A DNA stretch of 64,000 nt, taken from Nectonema munidae. Taxonomy: Eukaryota > Nematomorpha > Nectonematoida > Nectonematidae. This document shows positions 47,514 to 59,000 of this stretch, one piece after another (position 1 is the stretch's first letter; every line of letters starts with the position of its first letter). The stretch is taken from contig JAUIRK010000129.1 of assembly GCA_030549495.1 (NCBI GenBank), positions 291,001 through 355,000 of the forward strand, written 5' to 3'. The notes below the pieces were generated by a model. The model worked only from the letters and a program-made list of their open reading frames with translations, was not told the origin of the DNA and searched no databases. A program made the position numbers and the translations under genes.

Positions 47514-47799
47514 TGTTATGTTTTTACAGAGCAAAATGATAAAGAAAATAATTTATTGAGGAAAGGAAGAAAGAAGTGCCCCATATAAGAAAATATGCAC
47601 CTATTTATACTATCGACAAATTATCTTGTAAAATAGGTATGCAAATGAAGAGCATTTCGCATAAAACAGTGTTCCACTAAAAGAATAGGAACCTATGTAA
47701 ATATTTAATTATTTGCATAGGCCATTGTAGAAAAAATGACTCTTAACATTGTTGTTGAGGGAATGTGAAAGAATGCGTGTTTTGCATAAGACCATAACA
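47514..47799 (-). repeat. LTR of gypsy fossil C (right copy)
   Basis: 286 bp, bounded by TGTTATG and CATAACA, with a primer-binding site on its inner side (minus strand). It is the 5' LTR of the main unit. Confidence 0.9.
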
Positions 47800-48920
47800 A
47801 CTTTCTTGAAACGAAGTAAAAAGATCTTTTGGAAAAGAAATCAATTCCTATTAAATAATTGTTCATGTATTATTTTTTCAAAAATCATGACAAAATTTGA
47901 TAGTAAAAATTGGTCTATGCTTTTTTGAGTTTTAATATTAGTTGGATTTTTGCTATTTCATAACTTCTGGAAATATATCTTCACAAAGAGCTTAATTAAT
48001 TATTTTTACTTTCACACATCCAATTGTGGAAACCATAGGCTATTATTTTCTCATTACTTCCATATTTTTTTATTTTTTAAAGATGCAGTAGAAATAATGA
48101 CACCATTTAGTATAATTTCCTTAAAGTAGAAAGAACAAGGTTGAGAAACAAGAATATCAATGTATTCAAAAAACTTATCTATATCCATAGCATCAATCTC
48201 CAAAGAGAATTGTTTAACAAAATCTTATATATTTAAAGCGTTCATAGATCTTATGCATTAAGATATTCACAAAAGGTCAGTTGATTTTTTATCAGCATTA
48301 CAAAATTTTTGGTTTAAATAGCGTATTTTCATATGTTTAATTTTAATTTTATAGAGCTACAAAATGTTTTTATAAGTGAAAATATTAGACAAAGACATAT
48401 ATTTACAAAGGTTGAACCAGTACATATCAGATTTTCTATTATTAATTTAAAAAAATAGGAATGATTTTTTGAAAGCTCCTTTGAAGATATATATAACATA
48501 ATTATACATAAAGTCGGCAGATCTAGACTTGTAGCAATTTGTGAAGTCAAGAATTATGGCAACAAAAAGAAAAAAATTTTCTCAAAATATTTTTTTTCTC
48601 GTTGATACTTAAAGGTTTTGGTAATTAATAGCAAAAGATTTCTGAGTATCTTAAAAGAATGGATTTTATAGACGTGGTTACGGAAAATTATAACCATAAA
48701 GCAACAAGATAAAGTAGAAGAACGGGTAGGTTTGTTAATAGTTCAGGAAAATCCGTGACTAAAGATTAAATTAAGAAACACGTGTGTTTGTGTATCTTGG
48801 TTAACCTTCAATAGATTTATATTAAAATACCCTTAACAAGAAAATGATTATTATTTATATAGTCGAGAAATGTTTTCAAACAAAAATTAAAGTTAGAAAT
48901 TTTAGCATTAGGTGGTCTGT
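47800..48920. other. No recognisable feature
   Basis: AT-rich. At 48557 MATKRKKFS is reminiscent of the start of Tigger transposases but nothing supports it downstream. Confidence 0.4.
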
Positions 48921-48932
48921 TAGAGATGTATC

Positions 48933-51079
48933 TAGGGTTACCAGATGAAAAAAAGAAAAAAGAGGACATAAAAATATTTTCAACGAAAAAAATCCGGACA
49001 TGCTAAAGTAGGCAAAATTTAAAAAAATTTATTTTGCAGAGAAAATCAATACTTGTCTGAAGAAGATATACTTTTTAAAAGCTCTTGATTCTTCAGAAGA
49101 TACCTATAAAACTCAGCACAAGTTAACTTTTTGAAATTATAATTTATAATAAGAAGACTTATAGTTTCAATTGATAAATTATTTCTCTTATCGGTCCATT
49201 GGTGCTCCATCATTGAAAAAATTCTTTCCAGATTTGAACTATGGGCTTGAATTGAAAAAACATATTGAACAATTATTGAAAGTTCGGAAAAATTTTCTTG
49301 TTTTTGATATTTCTTGAAAAACTTTAACCATTTTTCATTAGTTGATAAAGACAAAAACTCCGGCTTTTTTATTTCTTCATTCAAAAATTTGGTTAATAAT
49401 ACATATTCGTCAAATAGCTTGGCATCATCAACTTTGATGTTGTTTTGGTCCAAAAATTTTAACGATTTTGAAATATCTTCCCATATTATGTTTTTCTTAA
49501 GAGTCATGCATCGAAAAACTGCAAACTTTTTGAGCGCAGACAGCCATGACTCCAAGTAAGAAAAGCCTTCAGCATAAAATTTTTTAACATCCATTTGAAA
49601 TTTATTATATGAAGTTTCGTAGCCCTCTTCAAACTTTTTTTCCACCAAAACTTTAAGTTCTAAAGGTAAAAAGTTTCCATTTAAATGTTTCTCCAAAGAT
49701 TCTAAAACTGCAGTGAAAATTCCATAGTTGTCAACAACATTATTAGTAGATTTTTCTATTTTAGCAATGGAAGTATGAAATAAGTATGCTAAAGAACAAA
49801 ACAGTTTCAAATAAATTTCGCTAAAAGGATGCTCAAAAAAATTGTTTAAAGCAGTGGGAGCATTGTTTTGAGATTGAAAATAAGACTTCAAAGCTTCAAA
49901 CAAATCCATAATTCTTTCAATAGCTGGAAACAAAGAAAGCCATTATGTTTTACTGAAGGAGAGAATGTTTTTGAACTTCAAGTTTACAAATGAACAAAAA
50001 TGTTCTTACAGTGTATGTATGAAAGTAATAAAACAACTTTGTTACAACTAATTCAATATCAATTTCTAAGGTATCTATAGTTTTATGAATAGCATTGTTT
50101 AAAACATGCGCTGGGCATCCCAAAGAAACTTGATTAAAATTACTAAGATATCTTTGTAACTTGAAAAAAACATTATTTTGGCCTTTATTATCTTTTCCTA
50201 TGAACATTGTATTGCAGTTATCGGCAGTAAAAGAAATACATTGTCTATTAATACCGAATTTTTCTAGTGTATCAACAATATAATTGAATAATGTTTCAGC
50301 CTTTTCATTTGGAAAATTTTGTATTTCAATTACTTTTGATACAATACCTTCACCTTTCCAGTCAAAATATTGAACAACCAATGGAACAACTTTTAAAGAA
50401 TAATGATTGCTGATATCGACAGATATTCCATAAAACAATATTTCTTCTCTCATTATAGCATTCAAACTAACTTTTAAAATATGAGGAGCAAAAACTTTGT
50501 TAATGATGGCAGATGTTTTTGTTCTAGAGCAGGCTATACTTTTAGCCGTCTCGGAATCTGTAAAATGTTGCTTCACAATAAAGAAGTGCATTCCATATTT
50601 CTAAAGCGACTTCCATGTTTAACACAATGATAAACCAAAGCTCCTTCAGCCGCGCATCTTAAATTTTGTATTTTATTATTTTTATCAATATAATCTGTCA
50701 TTTTGATTTGAGTACTTGAACTTTGTAATGCGCTTTGGTGTTTAACTGTGTTGACGTGCTTTTCTATGTCACCAGCCCCCTTGTTGCTGATTGAAATAAA
50801 TGTTGAGTTTTGACACAATAAACATTCTACTTCACTTTTATTTTTTCCTTCTTTTAAAAATCCGTACTTTTTTGCAAGACTGATTAAAAATACACTTTTT
50901 TTGGGCATCAGAAACTTGTTAAAAAAGAAGAATATACGACATTTTATTTTCGGATTAGAACAAATTGAAAAAATTAAATATCCGAACATTTTAAAGATCA
51001 AAAAATATCCGGTCAGAATTATTTTTTTCTCGAAAAAATCCGAACAAATCCGGCTTTTTCCGGCAATCTGGTCACCCTA
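48933..51079 (-). mobile_element. hAT transposon, nearly complete, inside the outer hAT terminus
   Basis: Ends TAGGGTTACCAGATG and CAATCTGGTCACCCTA are inverted repeats, flanked on both sides by GATGTATC (48925-48932 and 51080-51087), a perfect 8-bp target duplication. Minus-strand transposase in three frames: 50573-51001 starts with a BED-like zinc-finger region (VECLLCQNSTFIS ... HVNTVKHQ); 49950-50591 holds FYGISVDISNHYSLKVVPLV (first catalytic Asp region), CISFTADNCNTMFIG (second) and SLGCPAHVLNNAIH; 49046-49933 ends with VFSIQAHSSNLERIFSMMEHQWTDKR, the hAT dimerisation signature. Two frameshifts separate otherwise open frames, so this is a recent but inactive copy. Confidence 0.92.
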
Positions 51080-51249
51080 GATGTATCAGATATGAATATT
51101 TTTATATCCGCGGATGTGGATGCGGGTATTAGATTTGACATCCTAGAGGATGCGGATATCCAAAATAAAAATATTTTTAAAAAAGTATGTTTTATATTTT
51201 ACTGTATCTTACTATTTTAATCTCTTTTTACTTTTTTTTAATCCACCAA

Positions 51250-51420
51250 TGTAAAGGGGTACCTTTAAAACGTGTGCACAAGCAAAATAACAAAAAAAAA
51301 CTATCAAAGCAATACCTATTAAACGAAAAAATAATCAGCTAAGAATTGTTTTGCAAGAAAATTTTGTATTTTTTTTTAGTTTTTTAACCAGTTATTAGTA
51401 CTGATTTATCTAAATTTTAG
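51250..51420 (+). repeat. Inverted repeat, left arm
   Basis: Reverse complement of 54100-54281. Shared blocks include GGGTACCTTTAAAACGTG, ACAAGCAAAATAACAAAAAA and TTAACCAGTTATTAGTACTG. Both arms lie inside the outer hAT, next to its subterminal repeats. Confidence 0.85.
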
Positions 51421-51590
51421 AGCGACTTTTTGAATTTTTCCTTAAAAAATATTAGATATATATAGATATTAGATATATATAGATGATTTTTAAGCTTTGT
51501 TTTTTTGTTTGTCTTCTCAATAATAAATAAGGTAAAAATAGTTACCTATAAATAATAAATATAAAATAATAATTAAAATTTAAATTATTT

Positions 51591-51775
51591 GGTTGGTTGG
51601 TTGGTTGGTTGGAGATATCAAAGCACTTTCAGCCGTAAGGCTATATGCTCGCATTATGCTTAAGATGGTTAATCACAGTTTTTGTGAATTTGTTTTTAGA
51701 GTTGGGAGCCTTGGGGATCGAACCCCTGACCTTCAACTGTTAAGCTGAGAGGTACACCTTAACAACCATGAGGCT
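51591..51775 (-). repeat. Second tRNA-derived SINE family with a LINE-type 3' tail
   Basis: On the minus strand the head reads TAGCCTCATGGTTGTTAAGG (A-box region), then a tRNA-like part with GGTTCGATCCCCAAGG (perfect B box), then an unrelated body. The last part (51611-51670) matches the 3' end of the LINE at 51914-53888, and a (CCAA)n tail follows. The head differs from the SINE family at 150, 16012 and 30335. Confidence 0.85.
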
Positions 51776-51815
51776 AAAAAATTAAAAATAATAAAAAAAA
51801 ATTAAAATAATAATT
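51776..51815 (+). repeat. 40-bp direct repeat, left copy
   Basis: Identical to 53889-53928 over 40 AT-rich bases, with weaker similarity continuing for about 90 more. The copies flank the LINE at 51914-53888. Confidence 0.75.
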
Positions 51816-51913
51816 AAATTTAAATTATTTAAAATAATTTATTAAAATTATTTATTTTATTAATAAAAATAAATTATTAATAAAAATATTAATATATTAT
51901 TAATTATTAATAT

Positions 51914-53888
51914 TAGATTGGATTGGTAAGGATGTCAAAGCACTTTCCAAAATCAATTGATATGCTTGCAAACTGCTTGTTAAAGATTAGTTGAAGATCG
52001 TTCGAGAGCGTTGTTGAAAGCTTGAAGACAGTTTAAGCTTGGCAAGGCTGATGGAAATAAAGTGAGAGATTTCTAAAATGTAAGTAAAAGAAACTAAGTG
52101 TGCTTAATGAAGATGCATTAGTAGGATGGGTTCGATGGTTTTAATCGAAGAAGATAGTGCGTTTAATAAATTGGGGTGGAAGAGGATTTGGCTGAAGTTG
52201 GTTGGAAAATGGCCTAGAGTTTTGATGCACGAGTTTATCATTGTGTGTCGATAGGAGATGAAAAAAGGGCATATGAATAATATATGATAAGGTGTTTCTA
52301 AAGGGTCGTTGCAGAAACGGCAGGATTTACAGGGGCAGTGACCTGAAAACCATCTTATTATGGATCGCGATGAGGTAAAATTGTTGATGGCCCAAGTTTG
52401 GTGAATTGCTTTTATATCCGGTATATCTGAGAGCGTGGTGTTGGAGGACTTGGCGATAATCTGTTGCCATTGATTAAATGTGTGTAAAGTGAGGTTTTGA
52501 GTGAGAACGTCGGGGTTTATGGAAGTTAGGTGTGATATGTGTGTTTTGGAAAGGGCTTGTTTAGCGAGCAAGTCTACGCGTATGTTTTCTTGTATGTTGG
52601 AATGAGCAGGGCACCAGAGAATAGAAATCGTGAAAAGAGAAGAGAGAGAACGCAGTTTTGAGAATAGGATTGAAGTGTGGAAAGGAATGTTTCTGTGAAG
52701 ATATAGGTCACGTGTAATTTTCTGTGAGTCTGTGTAGAAATGGATGTGGGTGAACTGTTTGAACAGGTGAATGTTATGGGTAATGTGATAGCAGGAGGCG
52801 ATTAAGGCTGTGCATTCAGCATCATATGTCGTGGTCAAGTGGTTTAATGGAGAATTTGAGGAATGGAAGGAATTAGAGAGTCGCCTGCGTGGAGAGCGTA
52901 TGCGAAAGCGCATCTGTTTATTGGTTTGGCTGCATCTGTGAAAATTCTGAGTGTAGAGAGGTTTGAGAGTTGTCTGATCTCTTTTATGTGGGTAATTGCG
53001 GTGTCCTTATTGGGATAAATTGTGATGTTGTATGGAAGAGATAACGATGGGTGTGTTAGTGTGGCTGGATGAACTTTTTGGTGTACGAGGTATTTTTGCA
53101 GGTGTGGGAGTGCTGTATGAAGAAGGATTGTGTATGGGTGTATAGCGTTGAAGGGTAGGTGATGCATGGAGGCTGAAGAGGGAGGTAGTAAGGATTTGTA
53201 TATCTTGACGTAATGTTTGATGAGTGTGCTTTTCAAATGAATGAGAAGGGGCGGGCATTTTAACATGAACTCTAAAGAAGAAGTGGAAGTAGTGGTGAAA
53301 GCTTTTGAAATTGTTAAAAGACTAAGGCGATGGATTTTAAAAAGAAAAGTCAGGGTTGTGGGATGATCGAGTGATGACCCCCAAGATAGAATGCCATATT
53401 GAAGTGATGGAAGTATGAGTGATTTGTAAATAAAAAGAGAGTGGTGGATACTGAGCCCCATTTGTATGAAATGGCTGCTCTTAATTGAAATAAGGTCTTG
53501 GTGAGTTTTGTGTAAATGTTTTTGAAGTGCGTAGACCATTTCAAATTGGTTTGAAAGGTGAGTCCCAAGTATTTAGTGGTTCTTGCGGGTTGTATGAGAG
53601 TTGTGTTGTTGATGCGGAGAATGTTTGCGCGTAAAATGCATTAGTGTGGTTTTGGATGTGTTAAAGGTGATTTTGAGTGAATTAGCGGTGAAGTTTAAAG
53701 CGTTGAAAAGGGATGAGATGCGCTGAATGTTTTCGGGTTGTGTGTTCGAGGAAAATAGCAGGTCATCTGAGAAGCATTGTGAGAAGTGTCCGTTTGAGTC
53801 GAGGATGTCGAGAAGAGGGTTTATCAAGATAAGCCAGAGAATGTCGGAGAGGCATCCTCCTTGAGGGGTAGAGAGTATAATTTAATAT
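51914..53888 (-). mobile_element. I-group LINE (RT + RNase H), 5'-truncated
   Basis: Starts inside the reverse transcriptase at motif B: STPQGGCLSDILWLILINPL (53875-53815). Then come FSQCFSDDLLFSSN (catalytic DD), KTTLMHFTRKH, LKWSTHFKNIYTKL and a thumb region with FLFKIHRLSLLTI. An RNase H domain follows: LRIFTDAAKPIN (first Asp), DAECTALIASC (Glu), IHFYTDSQKI (second Asp) and ILWCPAHSNIQ with VDLLAKQAL (HSN and last Asp). The C-terminal zinc-like CPCKSCRFCNDPLETPYHILFICP precedes the stop. RNase H after the RT places it with I, LOA and R1-like LINEs. Two or three frameshifts. Its GC content is higher than the surroundings. The 3' end (51914-51990) resembles the tail of the SINE at 51591. 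Confidence 0.88.
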
Positions 53889-53928
53889 AAAAAATTAAAA
53901 ATAATAAAAAAAAATTAAAATAATAATT
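53889..53928 (+). repeat. 40-bp direct repeat, right copy
   Basis: See 51776-51815. It begins exactly where the LINE homology stops at its 5' truncation. Confidence 0.75.
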
Positions 53929-54099
53929 TTAAAATTATTTAAAATTTAAATTATTTTAAATTATTTAAAATAATTTATTAAAATTATTTAAAATTATTTA
54001 TTTTATTTTAAATTATTATTATTTAAATAATAATTTAAAAAATAGTAACATTTTATATTCTTGAATGAAGCTGAAAAAAATTTCTTTATAGCTTAGATA

Positions 54100-54281
54100 T
54101 ATCAGTACTAATAACTGGTTAAAAAACTAAAAAAAATACAAAACTTAAAAAAACACTAAATTTTCTTACAAAACAATTCTTTATTTTTTAATTTTCGTTT
54201 AATAGGTATTGCATTTGATAGTTTTTTTTGTTATTTTGCTTGTGCCCATATGTGCCCACGTTTTAAAGGTACCCATGTAAA
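54100..54281 (-). repeat. Inverted repeat, right arm
   Basis: Partner of 51250-51420. The arm carries an extra short duplication (TGTGCCCA twice) and a few indels. Confidence 0.85.
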
Positions 54282-54978
54282 ATAAACCTAAATCTGAATA
54301 ATTGGAAAAATTTATTTAAAATAAGCATAATTAAATAACGGTTAAATTTTTTTAAGAAATAACATTTTTTTTACTTTTTCCCCTAGTAATCTCTTTCTTT
54401 TGTCAGTATAAACATTTCTGGCGCTGATAAAAAGCTGCTCGCTTTGAACAGTGCTAGGAGGACAGGTAAGGTATTTTTGATAAAAATGGAAATTCTTCTT
54501 TTTTAGTTTATCACCAATCTAAGCTTTGAATATCTGTGCCATTAATTATTTTTTCTTTTTGATACTTTGTAATTTTTTCATTAAAATCTTCATTATCTTT
54601 CTTTTTCTTCTTCACTACTAGAGTTTAGAATAGAGTCCATAGCTTCATTCAAAGAGGTATACACTTCATTAGCACTTTTCTTCATTTTTTTGCAGCTTTT
54701 TACTTCTATGCTACTATTATCAATATTATCTTCATCATATAAATTCAAAAGGAAAGTTTTTACTTTATTTGTTATTTCAAAATTGGTTAACAATATACTT
54801 TTGAATCTCGGATCGAAAAAAGTAGCTATAATGGAAAAATTAGAAAAGTAGCTATAATGTAAAGATTTTAAATTGCGGATGCGGATGTTAACATGAAAAA
54901 ATCCGCGGATGAGGATGTAAAGCGGATGTAAAAAATTTTGCGAATGATCCGCATATGCGGATATCCGATACATCTCTA

Positions 54979-56060
54979 GTTTGTATAGAGCTAAAACATC
55001 ATTATAGAAAATTTACCATACAGAAAGTCCATAGAAGTCTCATCGCAACTAAATGAATTTCTCAATACCGTCCTACAGAAAATACGGACACCACCAATTT
55101 TATTTCTCTCATGAAATAAATAATAACAACTATCGATTTTAGAGATTGAAAAAAAGCATAAAATCATCAAAATTTTCATACACGCTTCTGATATTTATAT
55201 GAAGTATTTGAATGATTTTATTGAGCATAGTTTATTAAATGCATCAATTTCATTTTCAAAAAGAAAATTTGTTCTATTGAAATTTAATTTTAGATCAAAA
55301 TTATTTCATTTTGTGATTTTTTTTATTTTTTTTATGATATAATTTCATTAAATTTATTTTATTTTATTTTTTTTGAAGGAATTTCTTTCAGTAGGGGGTT
55401 TATAAGCTGTGGAAAGCTCAAACAATCAATCGATCAGTAGGGGGTCCAATTCGACTAGTGAACATGGGCCCCTTCTCCAAATATATTTTTTTCTAAATTG
55501 GCTATGCCGTTTTATTTATATAATTATTATTATCTTTTTAAATCTTCTAAATTTTATTTAATTAGACAAGATTATAAATATAATAATTCAGCTTTTGGAT
55601 CTGTTTTAGATATACAAGGTGTATCATTAAAATCAACCAAAATATAATATACAAAAATAAAACTACTAATGATCTAAATAGAAATAAAGAAAAAAGAGAG
55701 TTTTTTAAATCATTAAAAAAGATTTAAACTTTCAATTTAAAATATAATTTTAATGATTTATAATTTAATGATATATAATTATATGAAAATTTTTTTCATT
55801 TAAAAAAATGAAAAAAATTCTTTTTTTTTTTTGCAAATTAAAAAATTAAAATGGCGCTCTTATTCATTTCCTCCTTACAAAGTATAACGTTCATAATTTG
55901 ATCATAATATTGCTTTCTTTCATTATTGTTTAACTTATATATTCTGTTTAAACAATTTTTTTTATAATCTTTATATTTCTTATAAAATTATTATTATAAA
56001 GAAAATTATTTTGTACTAATATCATAAAAAATTTTTACTCTGATATATTTTTCTTAATCA
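54979..56060. other. Intergenic, nothing recognised
   Basis: Very AT-rich. CAGTAGGGGGT occurs twice, at about 55390 and 55437, without clear meaning. Confidence 0.4.
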
Positions 56061-59000
56061 ACGTGTAGTGGCCTGTAATATTTTAATTTTTTTTTTTTTG
56101 ATGACTGATCACAAATCTATAATTGTTAATAATCTTGAGAATATTATTGAGAAAATTGATACAATGAGTAAGAAGGACATAAAATCAGAGCTTTTACGTG
56201 TCTTAAATGATTGTAAAACAGAGTCACTCATAATATCCAAATTGGATCGAATTGAGAAATTTTTTTCTGATTCTCAAAATACTATTTCTAAACTAACTTA
56301 TGCTCATGCTGTAAGCCTAACAAAAGAACCTCATTGGAATGCCAAAAATGAAAGTAAAAATCAATTTTTATAAAAGGGAAAAATGAAGATTTAAAGTTAT
56401 TAAAAAAGTAATAAAAAATAAGGATAAAAATATATTTAAAAATACTAAAAAAAAAATTGACTATTAAAAAAACGTTATAAAATGATTTTCCCGATATTAA
56501 AAATATGAGTGCTCAGAGTCTGAATTATCCAATTTAAAAGATCAATCTCAGTACAAATTCATTTGTTCAAAACCTAAATCTATCTTTCCCAAGATAATTA
56601 TTAGAGGTGTTGATATAGACTTATCAAAGAAATATTGAAACTATACTTAAAAAATGAGAATATCTGATATTGTAAATAAAGGAAAACCTTTGAAATATTT
56701 TCGAAAAAAATAAATCTAAAATTAAAACGTTATATTTAGGTTGATCCTGAAATAAGAAAATTTCTGAATGCAATAATATCAAATTTTCATTATTTAAAGC
56801 TTTAAATAAATGATTTTTTTTAGTGAAACAGTTAAACGTCTAATGTTTGGCATACTAAAACTAACTGTAGACAATAGGAAATATTGTACTTGCTAAATAG
56901 AATAAATAGTTGTTCCTTTAAAGATTGTCAATAAGTATACCTGTTACTCGTGTTGTAAAATACTAAAAACACATGGTATTCGCATCTATGTCCTTCATAT
57001 TTAAAAATACAATAGTAAAATCTCTTACTTCCCCTAGATAAAAAAAATCTGATTATATGATTTGATATATTTTCTGAACTTTCTTTGAAATAATAAAACT
57101 AAATACTTAAAGAAGAGATATATCTTTGCTTTATAGAAAAAATTTCACTTATCATTATCCTCATTTAAAACAAGTTTTAATTTTCTAACTTTTCGATTTT
57201 TTTGAGTTCTATTAATCTCCTTCAGATTTTATAGTTTTTAGCGAAATATGAAAAGTGATACTTAATATAACTTAATGGTTATACTCGATTTTTAAACGAA
57301 CGAGGGGTGTATGTATTTATTATAAAAGTATTTATAAATTAGTGCTTTATAATTAAATAAATGTGAATCACCTGCTATTTTCTTTTAGGTATATAGTTTT
57401 TGATAAAGTCCAACTATGTTTATGACCCCTAACCTTTTGATTTCAGACTTCTCTATCTCTAATCAGTTTATTAAGTTGTTAAAACAGTTTTTTTTGTTGC
57501 GAGATTTTAACTAAACCTCTTGAAATATAGAAAATAGGCAGCTTTGGATTTTCTTTGTTTGTCTTAAATGGTTTAATCCACCATTTCTAAAGAAGTCTGC
57601 AAATCAAAAACTTTAATAGACATATATTTACAATCAATTAGTGAACAATACTTCCTATAATATAAAGCTATAAGCGATCATTTTCAATTTTCAAGACTAC
57701 CTTTTTTAAAAAAAAAGGTGTTAACAAAAGTTTTAAAAGAAAATTTTCACCTCAAGCTTATGAATTGTTCTTTTCTAAATTGTCAGTTGCAAATTTTGAA
57801 TATTGTTATTTTTCAAAAAAGTTAATCAAATTTATGAATGTTTTGATGAATTATTCACGCTGTTTTACCAAATGCTTTCCTTTAGTTTCAGTAAAAAAAA
57901 AACAAATTTACCCTGGTATACACAAGAATTAGCTCATTAAATCGTCTAAAAATTCGTTACTATAAAAAATTTAGAAAAACCCTTCATTTCATAATAAATT
58001 TCGTTATAAAAATGTTGTGAAAAATACAAAATTAAAGTTAATCATACAAAATGAGTATTACTTTCAAAGCTATCTACATGATATAAATCACTATGGCCTT
58101 CTTGAAAATTGATAAAAATAAAGCAACGCTCCCAATATTGATTTGGATATTCAAGGTTTCACAGTATCTTTTCTTTAGACCAGCGATGAACCTCAAAGTT
58201 CTTTTATTTACCTAGAGTCTTTTTTACCGTCTCAATATCTTCTTTTTACTTTAGTAAAATCACAATTGATGATATAAATATAGCTGTGAGCAGTTTGAAT
58301 AACAAGAAATCTTCGGGCCTAGATGAAATAAACTTGAAATTACTTATATATATTTTGCCTATCATCCGTAATATTCTTGTTCATATATTCAATTCTTCTA
58401 TACAACAAGGTATTTTTCCACAACTAAAAATCAAAAGTTCTGCCAATTCTAAACCTAATAAACACCTACCATATTCAGCGTATAGACCTATTTCTTTGTT
58501 ATCAAGCTTTGCTAAAATTTTTGAAAAGTTATTTTTACGAATTGAGTAACTATCTTAAAAAATAAATTTCTTCTATAAACATCAATTTGGTTTTCGGCCT
58601 AATAAATCAACCAGGATGCCCTATCAGAACTATCATTATCTGTAGCAACAGCTTATGAAAAAAAGCTAAATGTTATGTTTCTTCTTAGACTTTTCTAAGG
58701 CGTTCGATACTTGAATACCATATCTTACTATATAAAATAGAAAGTTGGGCATCAGAGGCTGTTTTTATAATTTGATCCAGGACTATTTATCTTTTAGAAA
58801 AAATTTTATATTTTTCAATAATTTTTATTCGAGGCTATTATTCTAAGTCTGGTGTTCCTCAAGGATCAATCTTAGGTCCGCTATTGTTTTTAATTTACAA
58901 AAGAATACACAAGTGTTTAGACAATCATAGCAAACTATCATGTATGCAGATGATTTAACTCTAATGTTTAATACAAAAAATTCTGATCATCATCATTCAA

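Larger units (their letters stand above)
42997..47799 (-). mobile_element. Mag-like gypsy LTR retrotransposon fossil C, with part of a second unit
   Basis: Read on the minus strand: 5' LTR 47799-47514, then a primer-binding site TGGCGCAGTCAGTAGGATC that fits a serine-tRNA 3' end (as known for mag of Bombyx), gag (about 47450-46640) with a CCHC zinc knuckle (about 46640), protease and RT (about 46500-45600, with a YMDD-type motif), RNase H (about 45310-44930), integrase with HHCC zinc part and DDE core (about 44600-43400), and 3' LTR 43485-43214. Beyond the 3' LTR, 43213-42997 repeats the primer-binding site and the beginning of the internal region, so a second, truncated unit shares that LTR. 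The parts are well preserved. It is broken, with about half a dozen breaks. The two LTRs differ by about 2 percent by eye plus one indel, so it is fairly young. Confidence 0.9.
48921..54978 (-). mobile_element. Ac-like hAT relic (outer element of a nest)
   Basis: The ends are TAGAGATGTATC at 48921 and the complementary GATACATCTCTA ending at 54978. Next to each are GATATCCGC/GGATGCGG-rich subterminal sequences (51080-51170 and 54880-54970), typical of hAT subterminal repeats. A transposase remnant lies near the right end on the minus strand: IIATFFDPRFKSILLTNF (about 54830) and, at about 54480-54380, KYLTCPPSTVQSEQLFISA then DKRERLL, the hAT C-terminal dimerisation region. The left end is interrupted by another hAT (48933-51079), and the interior carries a SINE and a LINE. 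No convincing 8-bp duplication flanks it, so it is older than its guests. Confidence 0.75.

Noticed and set aside
48557-48780. Start of a Tigger transposase (MATKRKKFS)
   Set aside because: Only nine residues look right and no helix-turn-helix follows in any frame.
51700-51775. Genuine tRNA gene on the minus strand
   Set aside because: A and B boxes are good, but the sequence runs into a SINE body with a LINE-like tail, and I could not fold a clean cloverleaf with paired acceptor stem.
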